The notes under the pieces: model-generated | The model's database searches: none | What the model was told of the DNA's origin: nothing | Seen by the model: only the letters and a program-made list of their open reading frames with translations | Part shown: in pieces, positions 11,316 through 24,105 of the stretch | Layout of the letters: every line of letters begins with the position of its first letter | Position numbering within the stretch: position 1 is the stretch's first letter | From: Isoetes taiwanensis | Taxonomy: Eukaryota; Streptophyta; Lycopodiopsida; Isoetales; Isoetaceae | DNA: 64,000 nt | NCBI GenBank assembly: GCA_021234155.1 | Contig: JAJEKV010000008.1 | Coordinates: forward strand, 21,278,487-21,342,486 | Direction: 5' to 3' | Position numbers and translations under genes: made by a program

Positions 11316-12699
11316 GCCTTTTAATTCTATGATCTTGTATTTTCCTGTCTTATAATTCTACATGCTTAGTTGACATATTTATTACATGTGCATTATTGGA
11401 TAGGGCCCTAGGTATATCCTCTCCTCCCCTTGTTCTTTGATCTTAGCATAGGTTCGATACTTGCGGAACGTAGTAGATTTAATTTAGGTTCTATTATGTC
11501 CAGGGTCTCTAGTTGATTAATTTCTTCAATAATCAACAACATTTTGAAAACCATGTACTTATATTTCACCATGTATTCTTCGTTCTGCATAAATCCATCT
11601 TTTCACAATATTTCAAATCCATGTACTATATTTTAACAATGTACTAGTTATAGGTCTAAAGAATCGAAATCGAATTTAGTTTAATAAATCATGCATGTAT
11701 TGCTCTAGTATTTGAATACATGATATTGTTTGGTTGCATATGCTTCTAGTTCATTCGCTAAAACATTTAGTTGCCTCTATGGCATGTCCACTTTCAATTT
11801 ACAGAAGCAACCGTGGTTGTCATTGTTGGATTTTGTTCATAAAAAAGTTTTAAAAATACTGGAACCCATCCATTGATACTTGTGTAAAGAAAAACAGATC
11901 TCTATGCAGACTTTGTTCTGCTTATAAAACAATTGTACATCATGCCGTTTTAATTTACACCCTCTTCATATACTGAGATATGTTCTACTCTATATTTATT
12001 ATATCATCAGTGTCGGGCTATTCTTTGCACATGCACATTTACTCATATCTCTGCATTTTTATATTCTCTCATATAAAGTGCAAAACAAAATGCAAATAAA
12101 AAAATACACGATTTTGTAGTTATTCCTTAATTACATAAGATGATCACTTCAAAACGATTTTCTAACGTTATTTAGCCACTTAATATCACTAAATATACTG
12201 GCAAATATTTTTCCAATTTAAACGAGCGATATCAATTCAAATGCTAGGTACCATTTGTTGAAACTAACTGGAGGCCATAGCTGGACACGTAAAATCCTGC
12301 AGAGATTAGTTATGTCATGTAAACAAAATAGAATCGCATCTACTAAACAAAAATGGGCAAGATGTGTCTATATAACCATTTGTATGACTATTCTGGTTGG
12401 AGGAACTGAAACATTAGCAGATTTTCAGCAGGCAGGCTCTAAAGTCTAAAAGTTTTCCCAACACCGCAGGCTGGATTTGCAAAGCGTTATGTAGCCGCAG
12501 CAGAATCTCTATTGGATTAGATGAAGCGAAAGAACCCCGATTGCAGCAGGGAGATGAATAAAGCGGTATAGAGATGAATAAAGCCGTGAAGAATAAAACC
12601 GCTAGATCGGTTTTCCCCTTTAAGTGTGCCCCGAGTAGCAACATTTGTGCATTTGTTCAGCAGTTTTGAAATGGCTTTAGGGATGGTTAGCGTCCTCCA
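11316..12699. other. AT-rich intergenic DNA upstream of the PPR gene
   Basis: No gene or RNA recognised. Near 12545-12600 short related units (GATGAATAAAGC) repeat. The segment immediately before 12700 should hold the PPR gene promoter but no clear element was seen. Confidence 0.45.
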
Positions 12700-14538
12700 T
12701 TGGGTCATCACAATGGTCATGTCGTGCCATTACAGTGGAGATGGTGGCTGAAATCATGTAAGCTGATGCCTTCATCCCCCAGGATTCCTTTTGGAAAGTA
12801 CAAAGGCCAGTTGCTGAGTTCTATTCCTCATGCATATCTTGCATGGATTCAGATCCATCTTCCATCATTCTGGATGGAATATGCCAAAGAAGAAGATAGT
12901 GATCAGTATGGGAAACCCAGGAATGTTACCAGATTGGATTTATTAATACGGAGCCATGGCAATGCCCAAGCTTTATCAGGAGGTAAGTGGGTTCATGCTC
13001 GGATTCTTAAGTTTGGGCATGGGCAGAATGGATTTTTAAGTAATCTTGTTATAGAAATGTATGGTAAATGTGGGGCGTTTGAGAATGCCTGGTAGGTATT
13101 TGACAGAATGGATATGCCTAATGTATACTCTTGGAATATCATTATGGCTTCCCTTGTGAGTTCAAACAAGGTGGAAGATGCACAAAAAATTTTCGATGAA
13201 ATGCCAAACCGGGATGTGGTGTCATGGAATGAGATGATCACAACTTATGCTCATGTTGGAAGAATGGAAGAGGCAAAAGAAATGTTTAAGAGAATGCCTA
13301 TGCAAGATGTAATCTCGTGGAATGCTCTGATTGCAGCATATGGCATACATGGGAGTTTGCCAGATGCTCTGGTTTTATTTAATAGAATGCCCCTAAAGAA
13401 TATTGTGTCTTGGAACAGTATAATTACAGCTTATGCACAGCAAGGATGTATAGAAGCAGCACTAGACTTTTATAGACAGTTGTATGTGGATGTTATGAAT
13501 CCAAATAAGGTTACATTTATCTGCATACTAGATGTTTGCAGCAATCAGGCAGCATTGACCATTGGCAAATGGCTGCATGCCAAGGTTATCTGTTGTGGAT
13601 TCGAATTAGATGCCACCTTAGGGAGTGCTCTGATTGATATGTATGGAAAGTGTGTTAGCCTCAAGGATGCATGCACTACATTTGGCATTCTGTCTCATAG
13701 AAATATTGTCTCATGGACCATAATGCTGTCAGCATATGCACAACAAGGGAATGGAAGGGAGACTTTTACACTTTTCCAACAAATGTTGCTAGAAGGTGTA
13801 AAACCAGATGAAGTCACTTTTCCATCCATTTTAGCTGCCTGCGCTTGTGAAGCTACCCTAGCTGAAGGCAAATGGATGCATATTTGCATCATAGGTAGCG
13901 GGTTTGAGCCTGATGTTGTTGTTGGAAGTTCCCTTATAGATATGTATGGCAAGTGTGGAAGTCTGGAAGATGCACAATATGTCTTTGATAACATGCCTGA
14001 GCGTAATCTTGTTTCTTGGACTGCTATTCTTGCAGCATATGCTCAGCACGGACATGGGAGAGAGGCATATCAAATATCAAAATATCTTCACGCTGAAGGT
14101 CACCTGCCAGATCAAGTTCTGTTCATCATTCTGCTTTCAGGATGTAGCCGTGCCGGTTTTATTGATGAAGGCATTCATTGCTTCACTAATATACGCGATC
14201 ATTTTATCACGGTAACTGCTAACCATTATACTTGTATAATTGATCTCCTTGGCCGAGTTGGATGGCTGGTGGAGGCAGAGGATCTGCTGAATGCCATGAC
14301 ATTGGAAAGTACGGCCACATTATGGACAAGTCTACTTGGAGCATGCAAAATTTATGGTGATGTAAAGAGAGGGATACAAACTTCACAATGTGTTTTTGCC
14401 TTGGACCCAAATGATGATGCACCTTATTTATTGCTATCAAACATCTATGCTGCAGCGGGCATGTGGGCAGAAACAGCACGGATAAGAAAAGTCACTTATA
14501 ATAATGGTTTGCATAACTGGATTCATAATATGGACTGA
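12700..14538 (+). pseudogene. PLS-class PPR protein with one in-frame stop
   Basis: One continuous frame encodes an organelle RNA-binding pentatricopeptide-repeat protein, interrupted only by TAG at 13093-13095. Upstream residues end MYGKCGAFENAW, then the stop, then VFDRMDMPNVYSWN; the family expects Gln there, so CAG to TAG explains the break. Repeats follow in PLS order (NVYSWNIIMASL, DVVSWNEMITTYAHVGRMEE, NIVSWTIMLSAYAQQGNGRE, NLVSWTAILAAYAQHGHGRE) and end in an E-type region (YTCIIDLLGRVG, WTSLLGACKIYGDVKRG, YLLLSNIYAAAGMWAETARI). The typical E+/DYW tail is replaced by NNGLHNWIHNMD, so no deaminase domain is present. Translation from the Met at 13108 would still give 476 residues. The first 60 residues carry a different motif, described separately. 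Intronless, as is usual for this class. Confidence 0.9.
12766..12890 (+). other. DUF3820-like (FGKYKG) segment in frame with the PPR gene
   Basis: The N-terminal part of the PPR frame reads PRIPFGKYKGQLLSSIP followed by HAYLAWIQIHLPSFWMEYA. The pattern PFGKYKG-x-x-L-x-x-(I/V)-P-x-x-YLxW matches the short domain known as DUF3820 or exonuclease-X C-terminal-like, found in bacterial and plant proteins. PPR proteins do not normally start this way. Either the PPR gene acquired this exon-like fragment or the Met at 12766 lies in an older, unrelated gene remnant that happens to be in frame. Recognition is from memory of the motif. Confidence 0.5.
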
Positions 14539-16980
14539 GATGCTAACTATTGTTGTGAACTATGTCTGTCTCAGAATTTTCAAGCTCAGGTATATGTTTT
14601 TCTTCATGGCCCATTAATCAAATAGAAAAGGATGGACAGTGGCAGTGGCCTTATTGCTTGTAAAGAATATAGCTGCCAAATATGTTTGACACCATTATGG
14701 CCTGCTAAAGCATGATGTAAAAGCTGGAATGCTATCATATTGCTTATCAGAACATATAAGCAGTCTTCTAAGTGCACTTTGAATGGAAGATTGTTCATAT
14801 TGTATATACATGAGTTGCTTGGTCAGAAATGCACAACAAATGTGGGGTTCTTGAGGATGCTGAAGTCATCTGACAGATTGCTTATTTTCTAATTGAAATT
14901 GTTGCGCCATTGTTTTCTGACCACCATCATTCAATTGACATACCAGCAGCATTGTAACTTCAAGCCCGTTTGGTGAAGCAAAATGTAGATGCCGCCAGTG
15001 GCCGTGCTCTGGATAATGACTTTATCGAAGCTCTTCCGTCTGTGCCCTGCCTTTGCTGGAACAAAATCAAAGACAATTGGTCAATGAGTTGTTGTTGTTG
15101 TACAAATTCTATGAACATATAAGATTGGATCTTTGAACGTATCATGTATGTAATGAGAGGGCAAAGGCATCATAACATCAGCACATTTTCTTGTGTAATC
15201 GTATAGTTATCTAAGTAGGGAGGTTGATGTATCCCCAAGTTCTTCGATCCAGATGCTTACACACAAGACTTGAAGACTAGGAGACCAACTCACACTCTTT
15301 CAGGGCTTCTTTTGCAAGTTACGCTCAGCCCAACATGACACAGAGATTAACACGCTTAAAAAAGCAGCAAGTGTTTGAGGGATTCGGCATGCAAACACAT
15401 CAATCATGATAGATTCACGAATTTAAAATGTGAGGCATTGATAGATTCACGAATTGAAAGTGCTAATCCTATGCTCTTTCTCATAACTTTTGATACTTGT
15501 TTTATTATATTTTTTGAAAAAACGGAGCTGCAATTTTAAACAATCAGATATGGAAAAAGTTATTACATGGAGGATCCCATAGGGCTCATAACAAGAAATA
15601 TTTCTATGAATACAATTGAAAAATCAGTTCTAATTAAGCTCTCTCACCTCTCCTCCTTCACAAAAAGGATAATATAGGAGCAAAGTGCCAATTTACCAAA
15701 TCCAATAGCTGTATACCTCACTACCCTCTTATCAAGACAAAAAATAATCAAAGTAAGAAAAAAAGCTGCCGCTACATGAATTTTGCGCTCTCAAATTACA
15801 CATAAAAACTCAACCCATAAACCAATGCATCATATATCTGAACTTAAATGGGGTGTTGCATTGTCGAGGAGTCTTATATAGTCAACTTGAAGTCAGCTAG
15901 AAATAGGACACGCCCAATTGCCAAACTCCTCCCTAAAGCCCGATGCACTTCTCGCATATAGTGATTCAGGTTGGCAATTAGATTCAAGTTCATTCTTATC
16001 AAACTTTGTGCATATAAAACTTAAAAAATGCAAAAGGTCCGATCTTTTCTTTCCTCGACCTTCTCAAACTTTTTTGCTAGCCAAAATGAGCAAGAGGAGA
16101 TGACACAACCAACAACTTAGAGGATGGCATCCCCATTGTTTTATAATGTTTTAAAGAGGGGCAGAAGAAGACATCTCCATTGTTTTATAATGTTTAAAAG
16201 AAGGGAAATGTCTTAGGACTTCCCTTCTTTAGAAACATTATAACATGTCTTCTCGCGCGACTTAATACAAAAACAATCTTAGCTATATTTTGAAGTGATA
16301 TGATAAGTCTTGCGCTACGCACGAGGTGTTTGAGATCTTAAGGCTATGTTCATTATTTCATACATCCAACTTAAAACTTCTGTGTGCAACTCTCAAGAGA
16401 GCACGAGTTACTAAAACCAAGGATAGGATCAAAGTTTTATACGTAAAAAACACAAAAAATACAGAACGTATTAAACTCCTTTTTTTACAAAAATACGCAT
16501 TTTCTACGTGAAAAAAAAGTCTGGCACAAAATTATCAAATATATCAAGAGAAAAAAATACACTTAAGGTGCTCCAGCCTGTGAGGGCCATGTCTTCGTAA
16601 TAAAAGTGGCAAAGATCAAAGATGTCAAGTCCTTACCAGAAGGCTGCTAGTCTATGAAGAAACTTTGAGTTATGAGGGGGGCCATCTCGAAGGAACTCTT
16701 CGAGATGTCAGGAATAACAAACTTATCTGAGCTGGGGATCTTAGACATGATGCACATAAATGACGAAGATCTGCTCAGATATTGAAAGTGGGCCTGTGGA
16801 TTTATTGCTGCATACCAATCCAGAAACAAGAAAAAACCAAACCATCTACCTGATAGAGTCCTTATAAAACTAAAGTGCAAAGTTAGTAGAGACTTGGATA
16901 TTCCAGACAGTCTCTGAAACCTACATGGTGAAGTCATGTCAGGGTTCCTTGGTTGTTGCCACCCAAAGTATTCCAAAGAC
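14539..16980. other. Intergenic DNA downstream of the PPR gene
   Basis: No supported gene. Near 15410-15470 the phrase GATAGATTCACGAATT repeats. A short inverted repeat lies at 16166-16254. Reading frames seen here have no recognisable domain. Confidence 0.5.
16166..16254. repeat. Short inverted repeat
   Basis: Left arm about 16166-16206 (AAGACAT...TTATAATGTTT...GAAGGGA) pairs with right arm about 16220-16254 (TCCCTTCTTT...ACATTATAACATGTCTT). The left arm contains a short insertion. Just upstream, 16130-16165 repeats part of the left arm directly. A small hairpin or MITE relic. Confidence 0.6.
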
Positions 16981-16984
16981 AGGT

Positions 16985-19900
16985 TTCTTGTTTGTAGTGG
17001 ACTGTCAAACATACCACTAGCAAATAGACTATTATATTTCCATGCTATCCAATTGTATCACACCGACCACTAAAGAGTACATGACAATAGTTTTCTTGTC
17101 TGATCCTGTTGTTGAATATCCAAAGATCCTTCAGGCTACCACTCAAGTAGAGACCCATATGAATGTGAGACATGGGGTGCTGATAGATGGGATGCCTAAT
17201 AAAAAAAAGTTATATAAAAATGGCATTCCAATGATCACTTTTGTAATCATGAATAAAGTGGCGGATGCACTCTATGAAGCACACAAGTGTGGTTTCCAAA
17301 AGGTTCCTGAACCCATATACAGATTTACAGAAAAGGAAAGCTTGGATAACTACCACATCAAGGATGAACTTACAGCCAATATGCATGAGGAGGGTTGTGA
17401 AAAGGAATTAAAATATAAGCAGATTGGCCCAAAGGGTGGTGCAGTCAATAAGTACAATTTAGCTCGAACTTGGTCTTTTTTGTCATGGATACATTGGTAC
17501 CCAAAGGAGGCTTAATCTATAATTACTTCATCCATGGGGGGATAGGATGTGAAGCTTTAAAGAATGGAAAGAAGATTCAAAGGTGGGTGGCCACTGAGCA
17601 ACAAAACGAATTCTTAGTGTATTATCTGCATATAAAGAAGCATGATCCAACATACATTGTTCGCAAAGAACACCAGGTGAGAGCATAACAGAAGGAAAAC
17701 AATGCAAAGAAGGAGTCAGAAAAGGAGGAGGAAGACACAAAAGATGAGGCTTCGGACGAGATTCTCTGATGAGACAAATTCTGACTAAGAGAAAAGTGGC
17801 AATGGCCCGATCAAGCGAAAACTCCACCAGGAATGGATCCCAAAACTCAGGAGAAGTTGAAGAAGTTCGTGGCAAAACAAAAGGCAAATCTTGGACAAGA
17901 AATGAAAAGGAACCTGCATTCAGAATTCTTCTATAGTTCCTGAACAATCTGACGTTTATCCTTCACCTATCAAACATGAAGAAGAAGATAGAACCTTCAG
18001 AAGGAAGAAAAGGCTCCAGCACAAGAAGCAAAAGAGTAAGTTGTCTCGCGCACAACGTGAGTTTAGTATCATTTAGATTTCAAATTGGAATTAACTCGAA
18101 CTCATAGGATAATGCAGTTTAAACAGAAAATTAATCATCTTCTATTTAAATGGAGTTTTTCTATAAAGCTTCACCAAAGCATAGCATCGTGCTCCACTGA
18201 GAAACAAATTGAAATGCTAGAGCCAATACAATATTACCATATAGTCCAAAGAAAATAAGGCTTGCTCAGAGGTCCAGGTTTCATTGACTATGCAATCAAC
18301 CTTTTGATTCTGAAGTTCTATGCAACGACAAATCCTAATAAGTAACTAGGCTTCAATTTCTGAGAAAGGTAATAAAAAAAGAATATAATCAAATGTTCAA
18401 ACTGCACCCAATTTAGGCCTTAAGCCACCTGTTGCTTGTATAGAGACGTAACTCTAGTACGTATAATTGAGGCCAATTGTGCGTACCGGAGTTATGCCTT
18501 ACATATGCAATGGGTGGATTAAGTTAGAATAAGATTATGGCTTGAAATTAGAGCATGTTCTCACACTTGAATATCTAGCACACTACACATGTTACTTGAC
18601 CATTGTCCAGTCACCATTCAGACATCACGCAAGATATAGCAGAAAACAAAATGTAGAGAACCACTAAGCTGCAGAAGGCTGGGCTAGAGGTCGAGATGCA
18701 TTGTACATCATGCCATAGAGGGATTGAATAAACAGGTCCCAACCATGAAAATCAATACAATTTTACAAGGAAACATAATATACTATTTTGTACACTATCA
18801 TACACCCTTATGAATATGATATTGACTTTCACAGTCAAGACATGTGATCCAAGTTTGCGATGTAGTGTTTAAGTAAGGTCATTGATGGGTTAGAGCGAAT
18901 ATTCATAAAGCAATCAATTATTAATTTGTTTATTGAATGATTGAGGTAGAGAAATATAAGTTGCTTTAGATAATGATTTAGTCTATTTCTGATCTTCCTA
19001 TTGGAAAGATCAAGAATGCCACCTACAACGAGCCAAGCAAGCTCACAGCATGAGACAATTCAAATCAATCAAATAGGAAAATTAGACATAGAGGAAGCAG
19101 TAAATCAAGCGAGACATTTCATGAAACACTCAATTGTCAATCTGTTTGTTGTAGACAATAAGAGGTTGCTTTAGAAAATAGCTCTGTTTTTGTCTTCCTA
19201 TTTGAAAGGTCTAGAATGCCACCTACAACGGGACAAGCAAGCTCACAGTAGGAGGTGTTTTAGACGAATCAAACAAGAAAGTCAGAAGTAGAAAGAAGCC
19301 TAAAGCAATTGGGACATTTAAAAATTACACGTCTAAATATTGAGCCTCGAGAGTGCATATATAGTTATAACATATAATATTTGCTGATAAGGTTCAGGAT
19401 TTGGAGTCAGACAGGATATGATCAACTGAAAATGTTTCAGTTCCCATTTTCTTCAACTTCTATCAAATCCTTCAGCTGCAAGTCTTTTGTTTGGGAGCTA
19501 CCTAGGATATTTAACCATTTGTCTAAGCGTCAGACATGGGTATCATGCCTGAGTAGAATTTCCTCAAATAAAACACCTCGAGCATCCTCTTTCTATGCCT
19601 TGAGTTTCTGGACTATCGACTTTAATATCGGCTCCCCATGCCATGTCCTTGTGGTTTCGAACATAACTAGGCTGGGTTTGAAATCCCCTAAAAGGTACCC
19701 AGGATCGTCAATTTCTTATCTCAATAAAGGTACATATAGAACTTTCTCCCCATCTCTTTATCTTATCTAAAAATGCTTCCTTTGACTTTTATTTTGGACT
19801 TTTGGATCTTTTAATGAACATAACTAGAAAGTACCCGGTTCAAGTACTAGTGTATGTACTAGAAATCTAAAGTGGCTCAAGTTTTTACCCGTGAGAAATT

Positions 19901-20256
19901 GGCTCAAGTTTTTCGTATGGCTGAACTCACAATTCAACAAGTTCTGTTGAATCTCATTTGCATGGCCCAGCATATGTAGAACAAGATACAATCGCATTTC
20001 AGCAGTAATGCTATTTGCATTGTTCTGAGCTTTTGGAATGCCAAAATCCAAGCTTTCCTCCGAATATTATATCTTATAAAAATTCTAACCCAGGTGACAA
20101 GTTCTACAAGTTTTCCTCTAGCTTACATGTTGTTTGAGTACTTACCGCCATATATTCCAAGCCCTTGTTTACAACTGGACATTTGTATACAGCACCACCG
20201 GAAGCGAGGGCAAGTGCCCTTCTAGCATCATCAAGACGATGTCCATGCACCATAAA
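16985..20256. repeat. Duplicated segment, upstream copy (A)
   Basis: Two blocks are shared with copy B: 16985-17690 matches 21826-22460, and 18236-20256 matches 23398-24109 plus 34381-35458, all in the same orientation. The intervening parts differ in length and sequence. Copy A is uninterrupted across CCTACAACGAGCCAAG at about 19022-19037, the site where copy B carries the 10.3-kb transposon. Near 19010-19230 an internal repeat with 200-bp spacing is present (GAATGCCACCTACAACG at 19014 and 19214). Copies differ by scattered substitutions and indels, so the duplication is old. Confidence 0.85.
17042..17688 (+). pseudogene. Unrecognised repeat-borne protein, copy A (frameshifted)
   Basis: A frame with THMNVRHGVLIDGMPNKKK and GIPMITFVIMNKVADALYEA, then KVPEPIYRFTEKESLDNYH, runs to KYNLARTWSF. 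There a shift is needed to continue in the next frame with VMDTLVPKGGLIYNYFIHGG and IQRWVATEQQNEFLVYYL. A paralogue with the same break lies at 21908-22460, so the frameshift predates the duplication or an intron or alternative start was missed. The residue patterns are not random, which implies former coding function. I do not recognise the family. A transposon-encoded protein is the most likely origin because it is part of a duplicated block. Confidence 0.55.
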
Positions 20257-21825
20257 ACATCACCAGTGCAGTTCACAGTAATGCAAGGCAGCGTGCCGCC
20301 AATCCTAAAGCCACTAACCCTAATCTACTAAGTTGACATGGTTAAGTGACCGAAGCTTAATGGCGCACTGCAATAAATCACAGTGGAGCCAAGCTGGGCT
20401 GTGCAACCTAATGGACAACAGTAATAACAAAAAATAAGAATTTTTTACTTAACATAATAAATGCATCCGCAAACCTTATATAGAAAGTATAGTGGCCGCA
20501 CAACATCAACCACACAGCCGCATGGATTCAATGCGGCAGCATTATGCGAGGTTTGCATTCGCATTGTGCAGTTGCATTCTTTACAGTATGCGGCCACCAG
20601 GATTCTTTTGCGGCCACATCATGAAACCATACAGATATCACGTGATAACAAAGAGCATCTGCATCGACGCAACATGCGTCTGCCTTGGAGTACTAGCAGT
20701 CAGTCGCATTTTATCAATATGCTTTTGCATGTATATTCGGATGCTTACATTTAGATTTATACGCATCTACATGTTGTGAGCTTCATGGCCACGCCGATTT
20801 GTTTTCCAGTCGGTGTATTAAACTGCCAAAAATACGTTTTATACTTCCAAAATATGTTTTTGGGGGAAATTTAGTGCAGAAGTTTTGGGAAAAAATTGTA
20901 CAGAACCTATCTCTGACTAAAATCGGTGCACTATCAGCAAAAAATTAAAGAAGGACCTCCAGTAGAAACAAGTTGAAAGTAAAGATATTGATCAAACTCT
21001 GACTATCAAAATTGTGGATGCCGACAGAATTATCACATGCCGGCTAAGTCAAGAAGTCGTACCAAAGATCATTCTACCAGTGGGCTCTGAATAGTACATG
21101 ACAGTGAGCATGGTGGGTCCAAGTATGATGTTGTCTTGCATTCTAGAGACAACAAAAATAGGGCATTCAAGAAAGTGGATCTGGTCCTGTCATGCAAGGA
21201 GCTGGATGACCAAATTTGTATCTTCATAACAGAAGAATGCGAAGAAAAAACTTAGTATATGCAAGTACACTGCATGGATTGATGGCTTCGGGCCAGATAA
21301 GACAAGGGACGGCATGGCTGGACTCTTCAAGCCTCAGTCCATATAACTGAGTGTCTGTGCGGTGGTCTCTGCACTTTGGAGAAGCTTGCAGAAGAAGCCA
21401 ACATCCAGTTTCTATATATCCGGGTTTGGTAGTAGTGGCGGATCACTTGAGACAAAATCACTTGCTCTTATACTTCTACCACGACAGTGAAAGAAATAAA
21501 TAATGAGAAGAAAATGAGGGTCGAAGCTCTAGATAAGCTGCTAAAGTTTAAGTAATAGTATCCACTTCTTTTAGATGTCATAAGAAGGATAGCCATTGAG
21601 AAATTAATTAGATTGCCTAAAGCATCTTTTATATCTATGATCTTTGACTAGAAACATGATGTCAGAACATAGAAGTCCATATTAGAATATTCCACCACAG
21701 TACCAAATCGTGGATGTTCTACCATGGGATGTAGCTAATGATAAATCCTTCCCATAGAAGACCTGGGATGACCCCAAGAAGAGTAACACAGTTTGTTATA
21801 TTGTTATTAGATGTCTAAGATGGTT
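20257..21825. other. Spacer between duplicated segments, with decayed coding traces
   Basis: Around 20960-21090 a plus-strand frame reads SKDIDQTLTIKIVDADRIIT then CRLSQEVVPKIILPVGSE before a stop, and a shifted frame continues with QKNAKKKL. This looks like decayed coding DNA belonging upstream of the 21908 frame. The stretch 20460-20760 has only short open frames with many GCGGCC-like units. No family recognised. Confidence 0.45.
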
Positions 21826-21907
21826 ATATTGTTTGTAATGGACTGTCAAACATACCACTAGGAAATAGACTATTACATATCCATACTATCCAATTACTAA
21901 AGAGTAC

Positions 21908-22460
21908 ATGACAATAGTTTTTTGTCTGATCCTGCTGTTGAATATTCTAAGATTCTTTAGGCTACCACTCGAGGCCCATATGAATGTGAGACATAGTGTG
22001 CTGATAGATGGGATGCCTGATAAAAACAATTACCTCAATATTGGCATTCCAATTATCACTTTTATAATCATGAATAAAGCAGCGGGTGCACTCTATGAAG
22101 CACACGAGTGTGGTTTAAAGCTTCCTGAACCCATATACAGATTTACAGAAAAGGAAAGCTTGGATAAGTACCACATCACCAATGAACTTACAGCCAACAT
22201 GCCTAAGGAGGGTTGTGAAAAGGAATTAAAATATAAGCATATTGGCCCAAAGGGTGGTGTGGTTAATAAGTACAATTTAGCTCGAACTTGGTCTTTTATG
22301 TCATGGATACATTGGTACCCGAAGGAGGCTTAATCTATAATTACTTCATCCATGGGTTGGGGGATGGGGCGTGAAGCTTTAAAGGATGGAAAAAAGATTT
22401 AAAGCTGGGTGGCCACAAAGCAACAAAAAGAATTTTTAGTGTATTATCCGCACATAGAGA
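21908..22460 (+). pseudogene. Unrecognised repeat-borne protein, copy B
   Basis: Paralogue of 17042-17688: AHMNVRHSVLIDGMPDKN, GIPIITFIIMNKAAGALYEA and KLPEPIYRFTEKESLDKYH align throughout. The frame ends at the same place, after YNLARTWSFMSWIHWYPKEA, where the downstream half continues in another frame. No known domain was identified. Confidence 0.5.
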
Positions 22461-22561
22461 AAAAATGTATATACCAATAACTTGAACTTTATTACCCTTT
22501 CAAATGTTTCTGACTTGTAGTTGGCCCCCAACAATTATGACGATTTGCAATGGCGAACTAA

Positions 22562-23065
22562 GTGAAGATTTTGTATGTATTTTATACAATGGATGAGCTT
22601 CGAAATGAGGAAATTGTGTATTTTCATTTGCTCACAACAAGTGAGATCTCTTATAATCTATGCCATCTTATAATCTATGCCATCGAGAAGAGATATTGTC
22701 ATGACCTACTCGAGCATAAAATAGATGCTCATATGATGGAAATAATGATGATGCTTATTCACAAGCAGTATGCAAATGTGATACTACAAAAGTTCAATAA
22801 GAAACTCACAGATTGGTATAGAGATGGGCTCCAATATGCTGCAGTAGATGCTCGTGAACGAGCATCAAAAATGGCAACGCGCATCATGAGTGAGTCATCT
22901 CACAAAGTACAAGGGCTACTGGCGATAGGTTATCAACATGTTGCCGAATTGCCACCCCACAGTTGTATGCATGTGTCCTGCTATGACTGTATACAACCAA
23001 CCTTGAACTTGAACGCCATGTCATTTAAATGTTCGTCAATTGCCTGTATGCATTCCATGTTCTAG
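22562..23065 (+). CDS. Hypothetical 167-residue protein in repeat copy B
   Basis: An open frame of 167 residues with a helical, coding-like centre (LTDWYRDGLQYAAVDARERA, SKMATRIMSESSHKV) and a Cys-containing C-terminal half. It occurs only in copy B and follows the decayed frame at 21908. No family recognised; it may be a fragment of a larger transposon gene or chance open sequence. Confidence 0.3.
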   Translation: MKILYVFYTMDELRNEEIVYFHLLTTSEISYNLCHLIIYAIEKRYCHDLLEHKIDAHMMEIMMMLIHKQYANVILQKFNKKLTDWYRDGLQYAAVDARERASKMATRIMSESSHKVQGLLAIGYQHVAELPPHSCMHVSCYDCIQPTLNLNAMSFKCSSIACMHSMF

Positions 23066-24105
23066 TCCATATCCAATTGTGAGCAATGCCTGTCCTTATT
23101 CATGATTGTGCATTTCGAAGAGAAATGTCATTGAGTATACAACCAAGCACCACATGTCAAATCGCTTTCACGTCTCTTGGATCATGGAGGTTAAGAAGTA
23201 ACTAAGCTAGAATAATCTAAGGAGTTGGAAATTGTTTTTTGAAAATTCTCACTGCTTTGATTTGAAATATAAGAGTTCCGATGGCTCTTTCGATTGCATG
23301 CACAAGAAAGTGCAGCTGGAAGATGTGGCCCACAACTTCGATGGCCATCTATCCCTCTAACATCACGACCTTCTTTGCAGTTGCCACCACAGTAGTGCCA
23401 TATAGTCCAAAGAAAATAAGGCTTGCTCAGAATCCTAATAAGTGACTAGGCTTCAATTTTTTAGAAAGGTAATAAAAAGATTATAATCAAATGTTCAAAC
23501 TGCACCCAATTTAGGCCTTAAGCCCCATGTTGCTTATATAGAGATATAACTCGAGTATGTATAATTGATGCCAGTTATGCGTATCGGAGTTACGCGTTAC
23601 ATATGCAATGGGTGAATTAAGTTTGAACAAGATTATGGCTTGAAATTAGAGCACGTTCTCACACTTGAAGATCTAGCACACTACACATGTTACTTCACCA
23701 TTGTCCAGTCACCATTCAGACATCACGCAAGAAATAGCAGAAAACAAAATATAGAGAACCACTAATAGAGGTCGAGATGCATTGTACAACATGCCATAGA
23801 GGGATTGAAAACATGTCCCAACCATGAAAATCAATACAATTTTACAAGGATATACATAATATACTATTTTTGTACACTATCGTACACCCTTGTGAATATG
23901 ATATTGACTTTCACAGTCAAGACACGTGATCTAAGTTTACGATGTAGGGTTTAAGGTCATTGATGGGTTAGAGCGAATGTTCATAAAGCAATCAATTGTC
24001 AATTTGTTTATTGAATGATTGAGATAGAGAAGTATAAGTTGCTTTAGATAATGATTTAGCCTTTTTCTCGATCTTCCTATTTGAAAGATCAAGAATGCCA
24101 CCTAC

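Noticed and set aside
20461-20779. Two overlapping plus-strand frames of 95-97 residues
   Set aside because: Both are rich in residues expected from repeated GCGGCC/ATGCGG units and neither resembles a known protein.
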